Positions 1 to 6,618 of a stretch of DNA of 14,055 nucleotides are shown in pieces. Position numbers and translations under genes: made by a program. Position 1 is the stretch's first letter; every line of letters begins with the position of its first letter. Source of the stretch: Peptococcaceae bacterium (lineage in GTDB: Bacteria > Bacillota > DSM-521 > Neomoorellales > Neomoorellaceae); assembly GCA_003509545.1 (NCBI GenBank), contig DOLC01000052.1, positions 1 through 14,055 on the forward strand, in the 5' to 3' direction. Under the pieces are notes generated by a model, which ran no database searches, was not told the origin of the DNA, and worked only from the letters and a program-made list of their open reading frames with translations.

Positions 1-145
1 CTCCCTCCTCGGCTTCGCCAAGGCTGCTTACCCGCTCGGACCAAACCGCTCGCTCAAAACAAACGCCGGCCCGCTTTTTTCCTTCTTCTGCCGGTGCCGC
101 ACAGGCGGCATGAGCGTCTACCCTGCAATAAAGAGGGGATAACTC
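1..145 (-). ncRNA. Candidate structured RNA element, copy A (truncated by the window edge)
   Basis: Read on the minus strand, this begins with a leader GAGTTATCCCC (135-145) and a small CCCT/AGGG hairpin. Next come a hairpin TGCCGC-CTGT-GCGGCA, a terminal-stem 5' strand GCCGGCGTTTG (60-70), an AGCGAGCG block and TTGGTCCGAGCGG. It then enters the hairpin CCTTGGC-GAA-GCCGAGG, and the window ends. Most of this matches copy B in order, and the leader matches copies C and D. The 3' part, including the closing strand, lies left of position 1 and is unseen. It sits in sense orientation about 20 nt after xpt, so it could be read as an xpt 3' UTR or as a separate RNA. The homology is seen directly; the RNA nature is inferred from the covariation among B, C and D. 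Confidence 0.5.
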
Positions 146-149
146 GGCA

Positions 150-167
150 GGGGCTTGCACAGACCCC
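150..167 (-). terminator. Hairpin directly after xpt stop (weak terminator candidate)
   Basis: On the minus strand the xpt stop codon is followed at once by GGGG-T-CT, loop GTGCA, then AG-CCCC: a six-pair stem with one bulged U. No U-run follows, so intrinsic termination is doubtful. It also lies only a few bases before the leader of element A. Confidence 0.25.
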
Positions 168-782
168 TCAGTCTAGGAATTCGATGTTGCCTCCCGCCAG
201 GCTCCCGATCTGCACCAGAGATTCCACCCGTATGCCGCGCCGGCGCAGGTAATCTCCCCCGCTCTGGAAGACTTTCTCAATAACTATTCCGACCCCCACC
301 ACTTCGGCCCCGGCCTGTTCCACAATCTCCAGGAGGCCCCGGGCGGCTTCTCCCGAAGCCAGGAAATCGTCGATGATGAGGAGCCGGTCCCCGTTGCCCA
401 GGTAACTCCCGGCCACTACGATATCCACTACTTCTTCCCTGGTGAAGGAACGTACGTGTCCCCGGTAGGCCCCGGAGCCGATGGTGGAAGGCTGCCTCTT
501 CTTGGCAAAAACCACCGGAACCCGCAAAACCAAACCGGTCATAAGGGCCACGGCTATCCCCGAGGCTTCCACCGTCAGCACCTTGCTTATTCTTTCCCCA
601 CCAAAGCGCCGGGCAAACTCCTCCCCTATTTTGAGCATGAGGACCGGATCGATCTGGTGGTTTAAGAAAGAGTCCACCTTGAGGATGTCCTCGGAAATAA
701 CTTTCCCCTCCCGGCGGATCTTCTCTTTGAGCAGTTCCACGACTTCGAGCGGCAAAGCCTTCACCCCGTCCCGTATCTTCAC
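168..782 (-). CDS. xpt: Xanthine phosphoribosyltransferase
   Basis: Type I phosphoribosyltransferase (204 aa) that joins xanthine to PRPP to give XMP in purine salvage in the cytoplasm. The Xpt hallmarks are in place: VLKVDSFLNHQ-like segment at about 34-44, TVEASGIA at about 70-77, FAKK at 92-95, and the PRPP-binding loop LLIIDDFLASGEAA at 134-147. Length is close to the roughly 190-aa family norm. The GTG start used here follows an in-frame TGA 24 nt upstream, so it is the earliest possible start. The ribosome site before it is poor, and a start some 10-14 codons further in would fit the family length better. The gene lies 63 nt after the small membrane gene and reads in the same direction as gerA-gerC, so co-transcription is likely. 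I see no purine-riboswitch-like structure in the 63-nt gap, although xpt often has one in Firmicutes. Confidence 0.93.
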   Translation of the reverse strand: MKIRDGVKALPLEVVELLKEKIRREGKVISEDILKVDSFLNHQIDPVLMLKIGEEFARRFGGERISKVLTVEASGIAVALMTGLVLRVPVVFAKKRQPSTIGSGAYRGHVRSFTREEVVDIVVAGSYLGNGDRLLIIDDFLASGEAARGLLEIVEQAGAEVVGVGIVIEKVFQSGGDYLRRRGIRVESLVQIGSLAGGNIEFLD

Positions 783-845
783 CTTTGTAGGGAGAATTCG
801 CCCTCAATCGGCAAAATTCCTCCTGCCGGCAAACAAGATACGGGC

Positions 846-1082
846 TCACTCCGGAGGACCGAGGACCTTTTGGGCCAGGGGCTCGAAAAACCGGATTAAA
901 GCCGCGGAAGGGAAGGGTACGCGACGGTTGAAGGACCACGGAAGGGCAAAACCCAATCCCAGCAGGCACAGTCCCAAAAAGACCAGGAAGGCCCGCCAGT
1001 CCCGGCGCCGGATCAGGGGAATACCCTCGGCCAGGAAAACGGCGGTATATAGGGAGAGAACAATAAGTAACCTGAACGTCAA
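846..1082 (-). CDS. Small two-helix membrane protein in the ger-xpt operon
   Basis: A 78-aa protein of unknown function. Two hydrophobic stretches (about 4-20 and 31-48) are separated by a charged turn IRRRDWR, so it should be a hairpin-like inner-membrane protein. An amphipathic C-terminal tail follows (about 60-73). The start is TTG, with GGGAGG about 10 nt upstream on the minus strand. It lies 44 nt after gerC and 63 nt before xpt. Small extra membrane proteins are known companions of some GerA-type receptors (GerD-like or '2-TM' accessory subunits). By position this could be such a subunit, but I do not recognise its family and the link is inference from context only. Confidence 0.65.
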   Translation of the reverse strand: MTFRLLIVLSLYTAVFLAEGIPLIRRRDWRAFLVFLGLCLLGLGFALPWSFNRRVPFPSAALIRFFEPLAQKVLGPPE

Positions 1083-1126
1083 GACCGTTCAGCCTCCCTG
1101 CCATCCAAGGAAGAGCCGGCGACTAT

Positions 1127-2383
1127 TTATCGCGCGGGAGGTTGCCAAGGCCGCGACGTCAGACCCGTCCGGCGCATTTTGGCCTCCACCTGAACCGTTA
1201 CCGGCAGTTCGCTGAATTCCTCCCTCCAGCGGTTATGCAGTTCCTTCCACAGGCGCGGTTCTTTACGGTAGAGGGCGCCGCCGAAGCCGAAGACATCGGC
1301 GCCTGCCTCCTGGGCCTGCTCTAAGGCGCTGCGGATCTCGGCCGCAATAAAGGTGGCTGCCCGGTCTTCAAGGGCCTGGAGGGCTTCCGGGGTGGTAAAG
1401 TCGTGGGTACATTGTTGCTCCAGCAGGTTGCCTTCTACCTTTACTTTAATAACGCCTTCCAAGAGGCTGTTTTTCGCCTCTATCTTAATATCTCCTTCTA
1501 CCTCGGTAATTTCAACAGAAAGCTTACTTCCATCCCCGGGACATTCCAGTTCCAGCACGGCCCGTACCACCCTGTTGCGGGCCCAGGCCCAGCCGCGCAC
1601 CTGGCGCCGGTCCAGCCAGCCCACCAGCCTGTCGTGGTGAAAAAGACCCGCCCCGTCCAGAGCCACGGTGCGGACGATTTCCGGTTCCGCGGGGAGGCCC
1701 GTAGGCGGGGAAGCGCCGGGTCCGGATGGAACCCGGCCGGACACCGGAGGCTGGGGCTGGGGGCTGAATTCCAGTACGGGTATCAGGGTCGAGGCTCCGC
1801 CGCCCGAGAGATCTTGCAACAGGTCGTGGATGTTAGGGATGAAACCGTAGCCGCTAACCCTGACCCATTTGGCCAGACCCGCGATCTCGCGGCCTAAGGA
1901 GTCTTCCAACCCACCCTGGGCCTCTACTAAGATGTTCGCGGCCGGTCCCCGGGTCAGGAGAATACAGGTCGAGCGCCGGAACTCCTGGTGCCGATCCAAA
2001 AAATCCAGGACTTCGGCGAGGCCTCGGCGGGCCATTTCCTCCCCCACCAGCACCGCCGCGGTGTGGGCAACATAAGCCCGACGGGGAAGCTTGGTTGCCA
2101 GCCACCGGCCGGCGCCGAAGAGGGTATCTCCCTCTTCGCTGCTTATTACTACGGAACGCTGGGGACGAGCCGGCGAGGTAGCACCACCTCCTCCGGCGTC
2201 CCCCCCACCGGCTACGGCAGCGGACCTGATGATCTCGGCGGTCAAAATGCGCTTCTCTCCCTCCAGGTCGAAGGCCATGGAAGATACAAAGGCCAATTCG
2301 TTGATCTCCCTCCGGTCCCAGCAGCCCGTCGCCAGGAGGGTCAGCAAGGCCATGACGAAGACCAGGCGAGTACCTTGGCCCAT
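1127..2383 (-). CDS. gerC: Spore germinant receptor C subunit, Ger(x)C lipoprotein
   Basis: The lipoprotein subunit of a GerA-type nutrient receptor (418 aa), expected on the outer face of the spore inner membrane with GerA and GerB. An N-terminal signal peptide (about 5-20) ends in a lipobox with Cys21. The family signature CWDRREINELAF follows at 21-32. A typical later motif is ALDGAGLFHHDRLVGWLD at about 241-258. Two low-complexity insertions are unusual: a Gly/Ala-rich stretch at about 57-70 and a Pro/Gly/Ser-rich linker at about 207-234, between the N-terminal domains and the C-terminal domain. The ATG follows the gerA stop codon with no gap. GGAGGT, 11 nt before the ATG, lies inside the end of gerA, so translation is probably coupled. 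Nearest relatives would be GerAC, GerBC and GerKC. Confidence 0.93.
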   Translation of the reverse strand: MGQGTRLVFVMALLTLLATGCWDRREINELAFVSSMAFDLEGEKRILTAEIIRSAAVAGGGDAGGGGATSPARPQRSVVISSEEGDTLFGAGRWLATKLPRRAYVAHTAAVLVGEEMARRGLAEVLDFLDRHQEFRRSTCILLTRGPAANILVEAQGGLEDSLGREIAGLAKWVRVSGYGFIPNIHDLLQDLSGGGASTLIPVLEFSPQPQPPVSGRVPSGPGASPPTGLPAEPEIVRTVALDGAGLFHHDRLVGWLDRRQVRGWAWARNRVVRAVLELECPGDGSKLSVEITEVEGDIKIEAKNSLLEGVIKVKVEGNLLEQQCTHDFTTPEALQALEDRAATFIAAEIRSALEQAQEAGADVFGFGGALYRKEPRLWKELHNRWREEFSELPVTVQVEAKMRRTGLTSRPWQPPAR

Positions 2384-4069
2384 TCAGCCGCCCGACCTCC
2401 CCGACGGCCCCCTGGACCTGGAAGCTTTCTTCGGCCTACCCCGGTCCCGGCCGGTGAGGGTCTCCAGCTCCTCCTCCGGCTCTTTAACCCGGCCCGGTAC
2501 GGCTTTATTAATGCCCGGCTTCACCCGGAAAAAGTTTCGCAGTCCCCCTTCCAGCTTGGGCCTTGTGTACATGGCCCACCAGGGGGCCCGGAAGATGACA
2601 TCCTTTTGATCTTCCCAAAGAAAGGGGCTCACAGGCGCCAGGTAGGGGAGGCCGAAACTCCTCAAGGAGGCGAGGTGGATCAGGAGCAACAGAACACCTG
2701 TGAAAATGCCGAAGAGCCCCAGGGATGCCGCCAGGAAGATCATGGGCAGGCGGAGCATTCGCAGTACCGTTCCCAGGCCGAAGGTGGGATTGGTAAAAGA
2801 AGCTATGGCCGTTAGAGATATGACGATCACCATGGCTGCCGAGGCCAGGTTGGCCCGCACCGCCGCCTCCCCGATGACCAGGGCTCCCACTACGGTAACC
2901 GCCTGGCCTATGGGACGGGGCAGGCGCAGGCCGGCTTCCACCAGAATCTCAAAAATTACCTGCATAATAAGGGACTCCACGAAGGCGGGGTAAGGCACCC
3001 TTTCCCGCTGGGCGGCTAAGGCCACCGCCAGGGTGGTGGGTATCATCTCGTGGTGAAAAGTTGTAATGGCTACGTAAAGGGACGGCAGCAGGAGGGAGAT
3101 TATCAATCCCAAAAATCGAAAAAGGCGAATGCCGTGGCTGATGACCCAGCGTTCGTACACGTCATCCGGGGCATGGATCTGGCTGAAAAGGTTTATGGGC
3201 AGGGTGAGGACGAAAGGAGAACCGTCGGTCAAGATGGCCACCCGGCCCTCCAGGATATCGGCGACAACCTTGTCCGGCCTTTCGGTGCGGCCGACCTGGG
3301 GAAAGGGGGATAAGGGGAAGTCTTCGATGAGTTCTTCGATGTACCCGCTCTCAAGAACGCCGTCTATATCGATGCACCCCAGGCGGCGGCGTAGTTCCTC
3401 CAGGACTGTCTCCAAGGCCAGCCCTTCCAGATATGCCATGACTACCCGGGTGTGGGTGACCCTTCCCACGTAAAAGGTTTCGAAGCGCAGCTTCGGCGAG
3501 CGCAGGCGCCGGCGAATTAGAGACATGTTGGTAGGGAGGTCTTCGGTAAACCCTTCCCGTGGGCCCCGTATGACCGTCTCTATTTCCGGTTCCATCACCG
3601 CCCTTTTTTCCCACTCATCGGCTTCCACCAGTAAGGCGCAGTTGCAGCCTTCGAGCAGGAGGGCCACCCGCCCGTCCAGGAGGCCGTATAATAACCCTGA
3701 CCAGAGAAACTCCTCCCGCAGGTTGCCCACAGCCAGGTCGCGCTTCACCGATTCCAGCAGTTCGCCGGGCCTGGTACAACCCTTGACACGGCGATCGAGC
3801 TGCCTCAAGGAAGGCAAGATGTCCCGCTGGACGGTAGGGCGGTCTACCATAGTCTCCAGATATACCACGGCTACCCTATGACCGCCGACCTCCAGCCGGC
3901 GTATGACCAGGTCCTCGCTGTTGCCCAGGACGTCCCGGAGATACCCTAAATCTACCTGCAGGTTACCGGAAAGGGGCCTTTCATATTTCTCGGCTTTCCG
4001 GGCCCGGGTTCTATCATCCTGTCTTCGCAAATGGGTGAGGTTCCGGAAGCAGCGCAAGAAACGGAACAA
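2384..4069 (-). CDS. gerA: Spore germinant receptor A subunit, GerA family
   Basis: The large subunit of the nutrient germinant receptor (561 aa). A soluble N-terminal region (about 30-305) carries the hallmark VIRGPREGFTEDLPTN at 167-182 and ILTDGSPFVLTLP at 280-292. A membrane domain with about five helices follows (315-478), then the conserved SPFLWEDQKDVIFRAPWW at 481-498. The C-terminal tail from about 528 ends in a strongly basic stretch of Arg/Lys/Gly/Ser (539-561). Members usually end soon after the RAPWW motif, so the tail is a local feature. The start is TTG with AGGAAGGAAG (4077-4086) about 8 nt upstream. It heads the minus-strand operon gerA-gerC-orf78-xpt and has its own sigma-G-like promoter. 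gerB is not in this operon but divergent to it, which is unusual. Confidence 0.94.
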   Translation of the reverse strand: MFRFLRCFRNLTHLRRQDDRTRARKAEKYERPLSGNLQVDLGYLRDVLGNSEDLVIRRLEVGGHRVAVVYLETMVDRPTVQRDILPSLRQLDRRVKGCTRPGELLESVKRDLAVGNLREEFLWSGLLYGLLDGRVALLLEGCNCALLVEADEWEKRAVMEPEIETVIRGPREGFTEDLPTNMSLIRRRLRSPKLRFETFYVGRVTHTRVVMAYLEGLALETVLEELRRRLGCIDIDGVLESGYIEELIEDFPLSPFPQVGRTERPDKVVADILEGRVAILTDGSPFVLTLPINLFSQIHAPDDVYERWVISHGIRLFRFLGLIISLLLPSLYVAITTFHHEMIPTTLAVALAAQRERVPYPAFVESLIMQVIFEILVEAGLRLPRPIGQAVTVVGALVIGEAAVRANLASAAMVIVISLTAIASFTNPTFGLGTVLRMLRLPMIFLAASLGLFGIFTGVLLLLIHLASLRSFGLPYLAPVSPFLWEDQKDVIFRAPWWAMYTRPKLEGGLRNFFRVKPGINKAVPGRVKEPEEELETLTGRDRGRPKKASRSRGPSGRSGG

Positions 4070-4116
4070 AGCCTAACTTCCTTCCTGCCGGGGCGGCAAG
4101 TGAGTATGTCCCCTTA

Positions 4117-4146
4117 TATTATGTGGTTCGACGGTAACTTTATACT
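4117..4146 (-). promoter_or_regulatory. Sigma-G/sigma-F type promoter for gerA operon
   Basis: On the minus strand AGTATA (4146-4141) and CATAATA (4123-4117) are separated by 17 nt. Forespore promoters have a GNATA-type -35 and a CATNNTA-type -10 at this spacing. Transcription would begin near 4110, giving a leader of about 40 nt before the gerA TTG, which contains the gerA ribosome site. Forespore expression is what is known for ger receptor operons. The match is by eye. Confidence 0.6.
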
Positions 4147-4148
4147 CC

Positions 4149-4240
4149 CTCGAAAATAGCCTTCTCAATTTTCATGGTTCGTGGAGAGGGCGCCAGCCCT
4201 CATGAGCGGCTACCTCGAAAATGGCTACCTCGAAAATAGC
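4149..4240. repeat. Short direct repeats CTCGAAAATAGC, incl. a 15-bp tandem pair
   Basis: GGCTACCTCGAAAAT occurs twice in tandem at 4208-4222 and 4223-4237. The core CTCGAAAATAGC also occurs at 4149-4160, and the copies at 4149 and 4229 are both followed by similar TTCTC-type sequence. The repeats lie between the gerA promoter and the closing stem of element B. An open reading frame crossing them on the plus strand has no family resemblance and I do not regard it as a gene. Confidence 0.6.
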
Positions 4241-4251
4241 TTCTCTCCAGA

Positions 4252-4510
4252 CTGGCATTGTTTTTGCTCGCTAAGTGGTCCTCGCGGATCAGCCTACGGC
4301 TCAGCCTCGGGCTCGGGCGGGGTTCCCGGCCTATTCAGCCTCCTTGCTTCAGAGGCCGGCCTCGGACTTCCTGTCCTCGGCCCCACCCTCGCTCCTCGGC
4401 TTCGCCAAGGCTGCTCAACCGCTCGGACCAAGTCGCTTGCGAGGGAGAAATGCCAGCCCGTTGTTTTCATCCTTCTGATGGTGCCGCGTTAGCGGCATGG
4501 GTGTCTTGAG
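4252..4510 (-). ncRNA. Candidate structured RNA element, copy B
   Basis: Minus-strand copy in the divergent gerA/gerB region. The core runs 4456 to 4252 and is closed by CTGGCATT pairing perfectly with AATGCCAG. Inside, in order, are AAGCGA, TTGGTCCGAGCGG, hairpin CCTTGGC-GAA-GCCGAGG, GGGCCGAGGACAGG, a stem CCGGCCT/AGGCCGG (4326-4332 with 4353-4359), GCCGGGAA, CCGCGAGGACCA and a second AGCGAGC before the closing strand. Upstream (4457-4506) are hairpins TGCCGC-TAAC-GCGGCA and CATC-AGAAG-GATG; the first is shared with copy A. Its terminal stem differs completely in sequence from copies C and D yet still pairs. It points toward gerA, but nothing shows whether it is a separate transcript or the start of a long gerA leader. 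Confidence 0.6.
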
Positions 4511-4514
4511 GAGT

Positions 4515-4545
4515 TACATAAAAAAGGGTCGGAAGGGAAATATTA
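4515..4545 (+). promoter_or_regulatory. Possible sigma-G type promoter for gerB
   Basis: TACATA (4515-4520) and AATATTA (4539-4545) are 18 nt apart and resemble forespore -35 and -10 elements, with the first C of the usual CATNNTA replaced by A. It lies just before the gerB ribosome site GGAGG (4552-4556). Weaker than the gerA promoter; proposed partly because gerB should be expressed with gerA. Confidence 0.35.
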
Positions 4546-4568
4546 GTTAGCCGGAGGGCATTGTTAAT

Positions 4569-5669
4569 ATGCGTGAAGAGGGCAGGATTTCTGGCTGGCA
4601 GCTTTGCATGCTGGTCATGGGATTCCTCATCGGCACCTCCACCCTCATCATACCTGTGGGACCTGCCAGACAGGACGCCTGGATAGCCTTCCTCCTGGCC
4701 GGGGGCCTGGGTGTGGGGTTAGCTTACCTCTACACCAGCCTGGGGAAGCGGTTCCCCGGCGAAACCCCCTTGGAGTATAGTCTACGAGTCCTGGGCCGAT
4801 GGGGAGGCACCATACTGAACGTTCTTTTTATCTGGTATGCCTTTCACCTGGCCTCCCTGGTGTTACTGAATATCGCCGAACTGTATACTATGGTGGTAAT
4901 GATTACCACCCCCCTTATCGTGTTCATAGGCGTCATGGCCGGCCTGGCGGCCCTGGCCGCCCGCGCGGGGCTGGAGACCATTGCCCGCCTGGCCGAACTC
5001 CTCACCCCCTTCATTGTCTTGACCATGTTAACCCTCAACATCCTCTGCCTCGCCACCCCGAATCTGGTCCGCTGGGAAAACCTGCTTCCTATTATGGCCG
5101 AGGGGCCGATCCCTGTTGTCAGGGGCATGTTCGATACCCTGGCCTTCCCCTTCGGCGAGACGGTCTTTTTCCTGGTCCTCCTTCCCTTTGTGGTAGACCC
5201 CGGCAGGACTCGCCGGCCCTTTTGCCTGGCCGTTATTCTTGTCAGCCTCCTCCTCTCCTCCGTCTTGGTGCGCAACATCACTGTCCTGGGCGCAGCAGAA
5301 TCCAATAGAACCATCTTCCCCAGCCTGGCGGCCGTGCGCCTCATCAACATAGGGGATGTCCTCCAGCGTATGGACTCCCTTATTATCTTCATCTGGACCT
5401 TCGCCGGATTTCTGAAGCTGAGTATTGTCTACTACATCTTCGTCCTCGGGACAGCCCAGCTTTTTAAGCTTAAGGACGTCCGCCCCTTAACCCTGCCTGT
5501 CTGGCTGCTCCTCACCTTTTTCACACCCCATGTATACGAGAACGTACAGGAAATGCTGGTCTTCGCCGGACGCGTGTGGCCCTTTTATTTCCTCCCCCTT
5601 TACCTTTTCCATCCCGCCCTGCTCCTTTTGGTGGCTAAGATCCGGGGAGTCAAGGGGCGCGGCGCCTGA
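4569..5669 (+). CDS. gerB: Spore germinant receptor B subunit (APC-type permease family)
   Basis: The integral-membrane subunit of a GerA-type receptor (366 aa, family usual about 365), thought to bind the germinant. It belongs to the spore germination permease branch of the amino acid/polyamine/organocation superfamily. About ten hydrophobic helices fill the chain, beginning ISGWQLCMLVMGFLIGTS at 7-24, the region aligned with TM1 in relatives. Conserved-looking segments include the FDTLAFPFGE loop at about 189-198 and PLYLFHPALLLL near the C-terminus. The ATG is preceded by GGAGG 12 nt upstream. It is transcribed away from gerA/gerC, across a 499-bp region holding element B, instead of sitting between them. 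Its TGA stop is one base from the TTATCCCC leader of element C, so C may lie in the gerB 3' UTR. Confidence 0.94.
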   Translation: MREEGRISGWQLCMLVMGFLIGTSTLIIPVGPARQDAWIAFLLAGGLGVGLAYLYTSLGKRFPGETPLEYSLRVLGRWGGTILNVLFIWYAFHLASLVLLNIAELYTMVVMITTPLIVFIGVMAGLAALAARAGLETIARLAELLTPFIVLTMLTLNILCLATPNLVRWENLLPIMAEGPIPVVRGMFDTLAFPFGETVFFLVLLPFVVDPGRTRRPFCLAVILVSLLLSSVLVRNITVLGAAESNRTIFPSLAAVRLINIGDVLQRMDSLIIFIWTFAGFLKLSIVYYIFVLGTAQLFKLKDVRPLTLPVWLLLTFFTPHVYENVQEMLVFAGRVWPFYFLPLYLFHPALLLLVAKIRGVKGRGA

Positions 5670-5921
5670 GTTATCCCCACTTTTCGCTGGGGTGGCCTGC
5701 TTAGGCTTCAAGCGAGCGAACAAGCCTTCGCGGTAGCCAAACTTAACGAAGCCGAAAGCAAAAGGACCCGAGGCCCAGGTAGCCTTGCGGCCGACACCTG
5801 AGCCGTGTGTCGAATTTGCCGGGAAGTCCGCCTTAAGCTCTGAGGCTTTTGTGCTAGTTTGGCCCGCGAGGGAAACCATAAGCGAGCTGAAGCTAAGCAG
5901 GCCAGAATCAAAAGGGGGGAT
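5670..5921 (+). ncRNA. Candidate structured RNA element, copy C
   Basis: Best complete copy. The leader TTATCCCC is followed by a CCCCA/TGGGG hairpin (5674-5690). The terminal stem pairs 5694-5710 with TGAAGCTAAGCAGGCC (5888-5903), 16 pairs with one bulged G. Inside are AAGCGAGCGAA, a block ending CGAAGCCGAAAGC, ACCCGAGGCCCAGG, CCTTGCGGCCG, hairpin CGACAC/GTGTCG (5792-5797 with 5807-5812), TTTGCCGGGAAG (5815-5826), CCTTAAGC, CCCGCGAGGGAAACCATAAGCGAGC, then the closing strand, AGAATCAAA and GGGGAT. The last can pair with leader ATCCCC as an outer stem. It starts one base after the gerB stop and ends about 100 nt before the DNA glycosylase gene. Open reading frames crossing it are not convincing. 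Confidence 0.65.
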
Positions 5922-5973
5922 GCGCCAGGCGCGGCGCCGGGCGTTGCTAGTCCGGGCTGCAACAAGGAGTGGC

Positions 5974-6003
5974 TTTACTCGGGCGTCGACAAAAAGCTAA
6001 AAT
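5974..6003 (+). promoter_or_regulatory. Possible sigma-A promoter for the DNA glycosylase gene
   Basis: TTTACT (5974-5979) and TAAAAT (5998-6003) are 18 nt apart, each one or two bases from the housekeeping consensus. Transcription would start only about 12 nt before the TTG start codon, so the leader would be very short. The region between element C and this promoter also holds GC-rich hairpins, e.g. GTTGC/GCAAC near 5943-5963. Confidence 0.35.
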
Positions 6004-6021
6004 TATCCGGGGTGAAAAGGA

Positions 6022-6618
6022 TTGCTGCCCTGGGAACAGGAGACGTTACCCGAGACTTTTTTTGCCCGGGACACAAAAAGGGTGGCCCGGGATCTGCTGG
6101 GAGCATACATGGCCCACTTTTCCCCGGAAGGCCTTACGGTAGGGAAGGTGGTGGAAACCGAGGCCTACCTGGGCCGGCATGACCCGGCCTGCCATTCGGC
6201 CCGCGGCCCTACCGCCCGCAATGCCGTCATGTTCGGCCCGGCGGGCTTCCTCTACGTTTATCTCATTTACGGGATGTATTACTGCGTGAACGTGACTACG
6301 GACGGGGCCGAAGTTCCGGCCGCCGTACTCTTGCGGGCGCTGGAGCCGGTGGCCGGCGTGGAACTGATGGGGCAGAGGCGGGGCACTTCCCATATCCGGC
6401 AGTTGTGCCGGGGCCCCGGCAGGCTCGCCCGGGCCATGGGCATCGACCGCAGCCTCAACGGTACCAGTGCGGTGGACGGCCCGGTCCGCTTTTATCCTCC
6501 CTTACCCGGCGAGGCCCGTCCGGATATTGTGGCCGCCCCCCGGATAGGTGTAAGGGAGGCCGTAGACTGGCCCCTGAGGTTTTACATTAGGGATAACCCC
6601 TTTGTGTCCCGCCGGTGA
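6022..6618 (+). CDS. mpg: 3-methyladenine DNA glycosylase (AAG/MPG family)
   Basis: Base-excision repair glycosylase (198 aa) that removes alkylated purines such as 3-methyladenine, and in relatives hypoxanthine, from DNA. The chain begins with the family pattern LPETFFARDTKRVARDLLGA. The VETEAY motif at 44-49 contains the catalytic glutamate of the family. Further conserved stretches are HSARGPTARNAVMF at 58-71 and GFLYVYLIYGMYYCVNV at 75-91. The start is TTG with GGGGTG and AAAAGGA close upstream. A GTG at residue 21 would remove the conserved N-terminus, so TTG is preferred. The 3' end overlaps the convergent EamA gene by 32 bp. Upstream is element C and a possible weak promoter of its own. 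Confidence 0.93.
   Translation: MLPWEQETLPETFFARDTKRVARDLLGAYMAHFSPEGLTVGKVVETEAYLGRHDPACHSARGPTARNAVMFGPAGFLYVYLIYGMYYCVNVTTDGAEVPAAVLLRALEPVAGVELMGQRRGTSHIRQLCRGPGRLARAMGIDRSLNGTSAVDGPVRFYPPLPGEARPDIVAAPRIGVREAVDWPLRFYIRDNPFVSRR

Noticed and set aside
783..845. Guanine/xanthine riboswitch upstream of xpt
   Set aside because: The gap is only 63 nt and has none of the three-way-junction core sequences. An AGGAGG is present but lies about 38 nt before the start codon.
277..1104. Long minus-strand (277-1104) and plus-strand (481-1215) frames over xpt and the small membrane gene
   Set aside because: Shadows of xpt, the 78-aa gene and gerC; Pro/Arg/Gly-rich translations with no family features.
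1988..2815. 275-codon plus-strand frame opposite gerC/gerA
   Set aside because: It lies antisense to two well-supported genes and has the low-complexity composition of a high-GC shadow frame.
4181..4509. Overlapping plus-strand open frames of 67-103 codons in the gerA-gerB gap
   Set aside because: They run antisense through element B, contain the 15-bp repeat as GYLEN twice, have no ribosome sites and no family resemblance. GC-rich DNA makes such frames easily.
5670..6021. Known riboswitch, T-box, tmRNA, SRP RNA or RNase P RNA for elements C and D
   Set aside because: I looked for T-box AGGGTGGNACC, cobalamin-box GCCACTG, TPP CTGAGA in context, RNase P GAGGAAAGTC and lysine/M-box cores; none is present in the right arrangement in both copies.
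5530..6182. Frames on both strands crossing element C (68-130 codons)
   Set aside because: They span the gerB end, element C and the mpg start, with no protein-like composition. The conserved blocks of C and D do not keep a common reading frame.
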